NCBI GenBank assembly: GCA_016713445.1 | Contig: JADJPB010000005.1 | Span: 186,001-250,000, forward strand | Source of the DNA: Bacteroidota bacterium | Lineage (GTDB): Bacteria; Bacteroidota; Bacteroidia; AKYH767-A; OLB10 | Direction of reading: 5' to 3' | Length of the DNA: 64,000 nucleotides | Shown: positions 62,583-64,000 of the stretch, in pieces | How the letters are laid out: every line of letters begins with the position of its first letter | Position numbering within the stretch: the stretch's first letter is position 1 | Notes under the pieces: model-generated | What the model saw: the letters and a program-made list of their open reading frames with translations, nothing else | Told to the model about the DNA's origin: nothing | Databases searched by the model: none | Made by a program: the position numbers and the translations under genes

Positions 62583-64000
62583 ATGAAAAACATCCTATTT
62601 ATATTGTTCGGACTTATGTTTGCATTTACAGTAAACAGCCAATCTACAAACTGGAAATATTTTCGTCCTTCCAATACAGGCGTAGGTGGTGAAGAACACA
62701 ACTTTATTTCAGGTGATCGTTTTGGAAATATATGGACAGGCGGCAGAGCAATTTTTTTTCAATGGAGAAGGCAGTGTTGTCAGATTTAATCATCAAGATA
62801 CAGTTTTTACTTGTTGGAGTGATTTCGAAGGTTATCTCCCAAGCGATTTCGTTTATGATGCTAAAGTAGATTCAAACGATGTGTTATGGGTGGCAACTGG
62901 TGATGGTCTTTGTAAATATGATGGGATTAGTTGGACAACATTCACAACCGCAAATACTCCATTACCCTCTGATAATATCCGTAGCATCTCATTTGATAAC
63001 CAAAATAACATTTGGATTTCCTTCTATGAAGTTACCGTAAACATTGGTGGAATAGCAAAATTTGATGGAACGAATTGGACCATTTATACTCCTTCCAATT
63101 CAAACCTGCCTAACTTTGAATGTGGTAAAATTTTAATTGATTCACAAAACAACAAATGGATTCATAGTAAATACAGCGTTACCAAGTTTGATGGATTAAA
63201 TTTTATCGATTTCAACTGGCAGAATTCGGGGTTATACGGCCCGTTAGTATATGATATTGCTCTTGATTCTGCTGATAGGCTTTATGCATTAACGGATTTG
63301 AATGGAATTTACATTCAATTAAATGTTTTCGACGGAAATAATTGGTCTTACATCAATCATACTAATACACCCGCAATGAGTAATTTTTTACTCCAAAAAA
63401 TATTTATCAAAAAAGACAAAATAATTCTCGCTGAATCAGGAGGTTCACATGCAGTTATCCTTTTTGATGGTTTAGCGTGGTCGACCTATTTTGGAGGCGA
63501 CATGATTCATGAAGTTTTCATTGACAAAGACGATACCTTTTGGGTTTCTGGAGTTTCAACACTGAGTAAATTAGAGGGGAATCAGTGGAAAGATTATTCA
63601 AGATATAGTACCGCCCTTGCCGAATACAACAATAATGATGTATTCGTAGATTCAAAGAACCGAAAATGGTTTGCAAATGGAAATGGAGGTATACAAGTGT
63701 TTGATTGCCCAAAATGGCAAAGCTACGGTCCGTGGAATCAAGGGATCTATCCTTCGCCACAAAGTTTATCCACTGTAGGGTCATCTATTTGCGAAGATAG
63801 TGATGGAAATATTTGGTTTTCCTACAACTCAACAAATGGTACAGTGGTTAAAATACCTCAAGGAGATTATAGGAATTATACTGCATGGCAGGTTTTTGAT
63901 TTATCCAATTCTCCTGTAAGTTGGGTGGAAGCAAGTATAGCGGATGGATATGGCAATGTTTTTTTCTATTCTGATTTTGGTGTTTATATGTTTAGTAATT
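62583..64000 (+). CDS. Secreted two-component-regulator-type propeller protein (runs off the window)
   Basis: Signal peptide MKNILFILFGLMFAFTVNSQ, then regulator-propeller (Reg_prop) repeats: GDRFGNIWTGGRAIFF, SNDVLWVATGDGLCKYDGISWTTF, QNNIWISFYEV, IAKFDGTNWTIYTP, KNRKWFANGNGGIQVF. The frame is broken in a T8 run (62752-62759); with one T fewer it reads GRAIFFNGEGSVVRFN and stays open to the end of the window. The 3' end (probably a sorting domain) is outside. Such propellers form sensor domains in hybrid histidine kinases, but here with a signal peptide and in a T9SS cargo cluster a secreted protein is more likely. Confidence 0.8.

Noticed and set aside
1..64000. tRNA, rRNA or riboswitch
   Set aside because: I saw no cloverleaf, rRNA core motif or known riboswitch core on reading; a covariance-model scan would be needed to exclude them.

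Overview
The window is about 64 kb of low-GC DNA from a member of the Bacteroidota. The support is: many secreted proteins ending in type IX secretion system (T9SS) type A sorting domains (PNP motif, then G-x-Y, then a basic tail), promoters of the Bacteroidota form (TTG, about 19 nt, TAnnTTTG), a DUF2723 membrane glycosyltransferase, an ATP synthase operon without atpD/atpC, and Bacteroidota-style intergenic repeats. Genus cannot be told from this window.

Layout. 1-2.9 kb: 3' end of an acyl-CoA carboxylase carboxyltransferase gene, a small conserved hypothetical gene, a lamin-tail-domain T9SS cargo and a zinc-ribbon protein. 2.9-3.9 kb: non-coding repeats, including a 15-bp minisatellite. 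3.9-10.1 kb: a secreted M36 (fungalysin) metallopeptidase and a divergent lipoprotein with a FISUMP domain (split by a frameshift). 10.3-33.1 kb, all on the minus strand: a 2019-aa beta-helix/Ig-like/T9SS protein and, upstream of it, what was almost certainly one giant gene of about 16.7 kb (about 5,570 codons), now four ORFs (31295-33127, 22927-31371, 20005-22725, 16422-20021) separated by a homopolymer frameshift, a single in-frame TAA and an out-of-frame repeat junction. It contains three 1.1-kb and two 2.7-kb near-identical beta-helix modules and a 210-bp tandem array encoding acidic MopE-type repeats. 33.6-37.5 kb: polysaccharide deacetylase and DUF2723 genes. 37.8-51.4 kb: T9SS cargo genes, including a GH-A-like glycosidase fused to beta-helix and sorting domains, a propeller protein and a Kelch protein. 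51.7-57.8 kb: atpB-E-F-H-A-G on the minus strand, with a four-helix-bundle (23S IVP family) gene between atpA and atpG inside a cluster of palindromic repeats. 58.4-64 kb: more surface propeller proteins and a small lipoprotein.

The secreted genes look like a cell-surface inventory (adhesion, polymer and protein degradation). The peptidase and the Kelch protein share a different C-terminal domain in place of the type A signal.

Caution on reading frames: more than 25 frame breaks are visible, most of them one-base differences in or beside homopolymers, and they also hit atpB, atpG and atpH. Residual long-read indel errors are the simplest explanation, so broken genes here should not be taken as true pseudogenes without read-level checking. 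For broken genes I list the fragments and describe the gene they join into.
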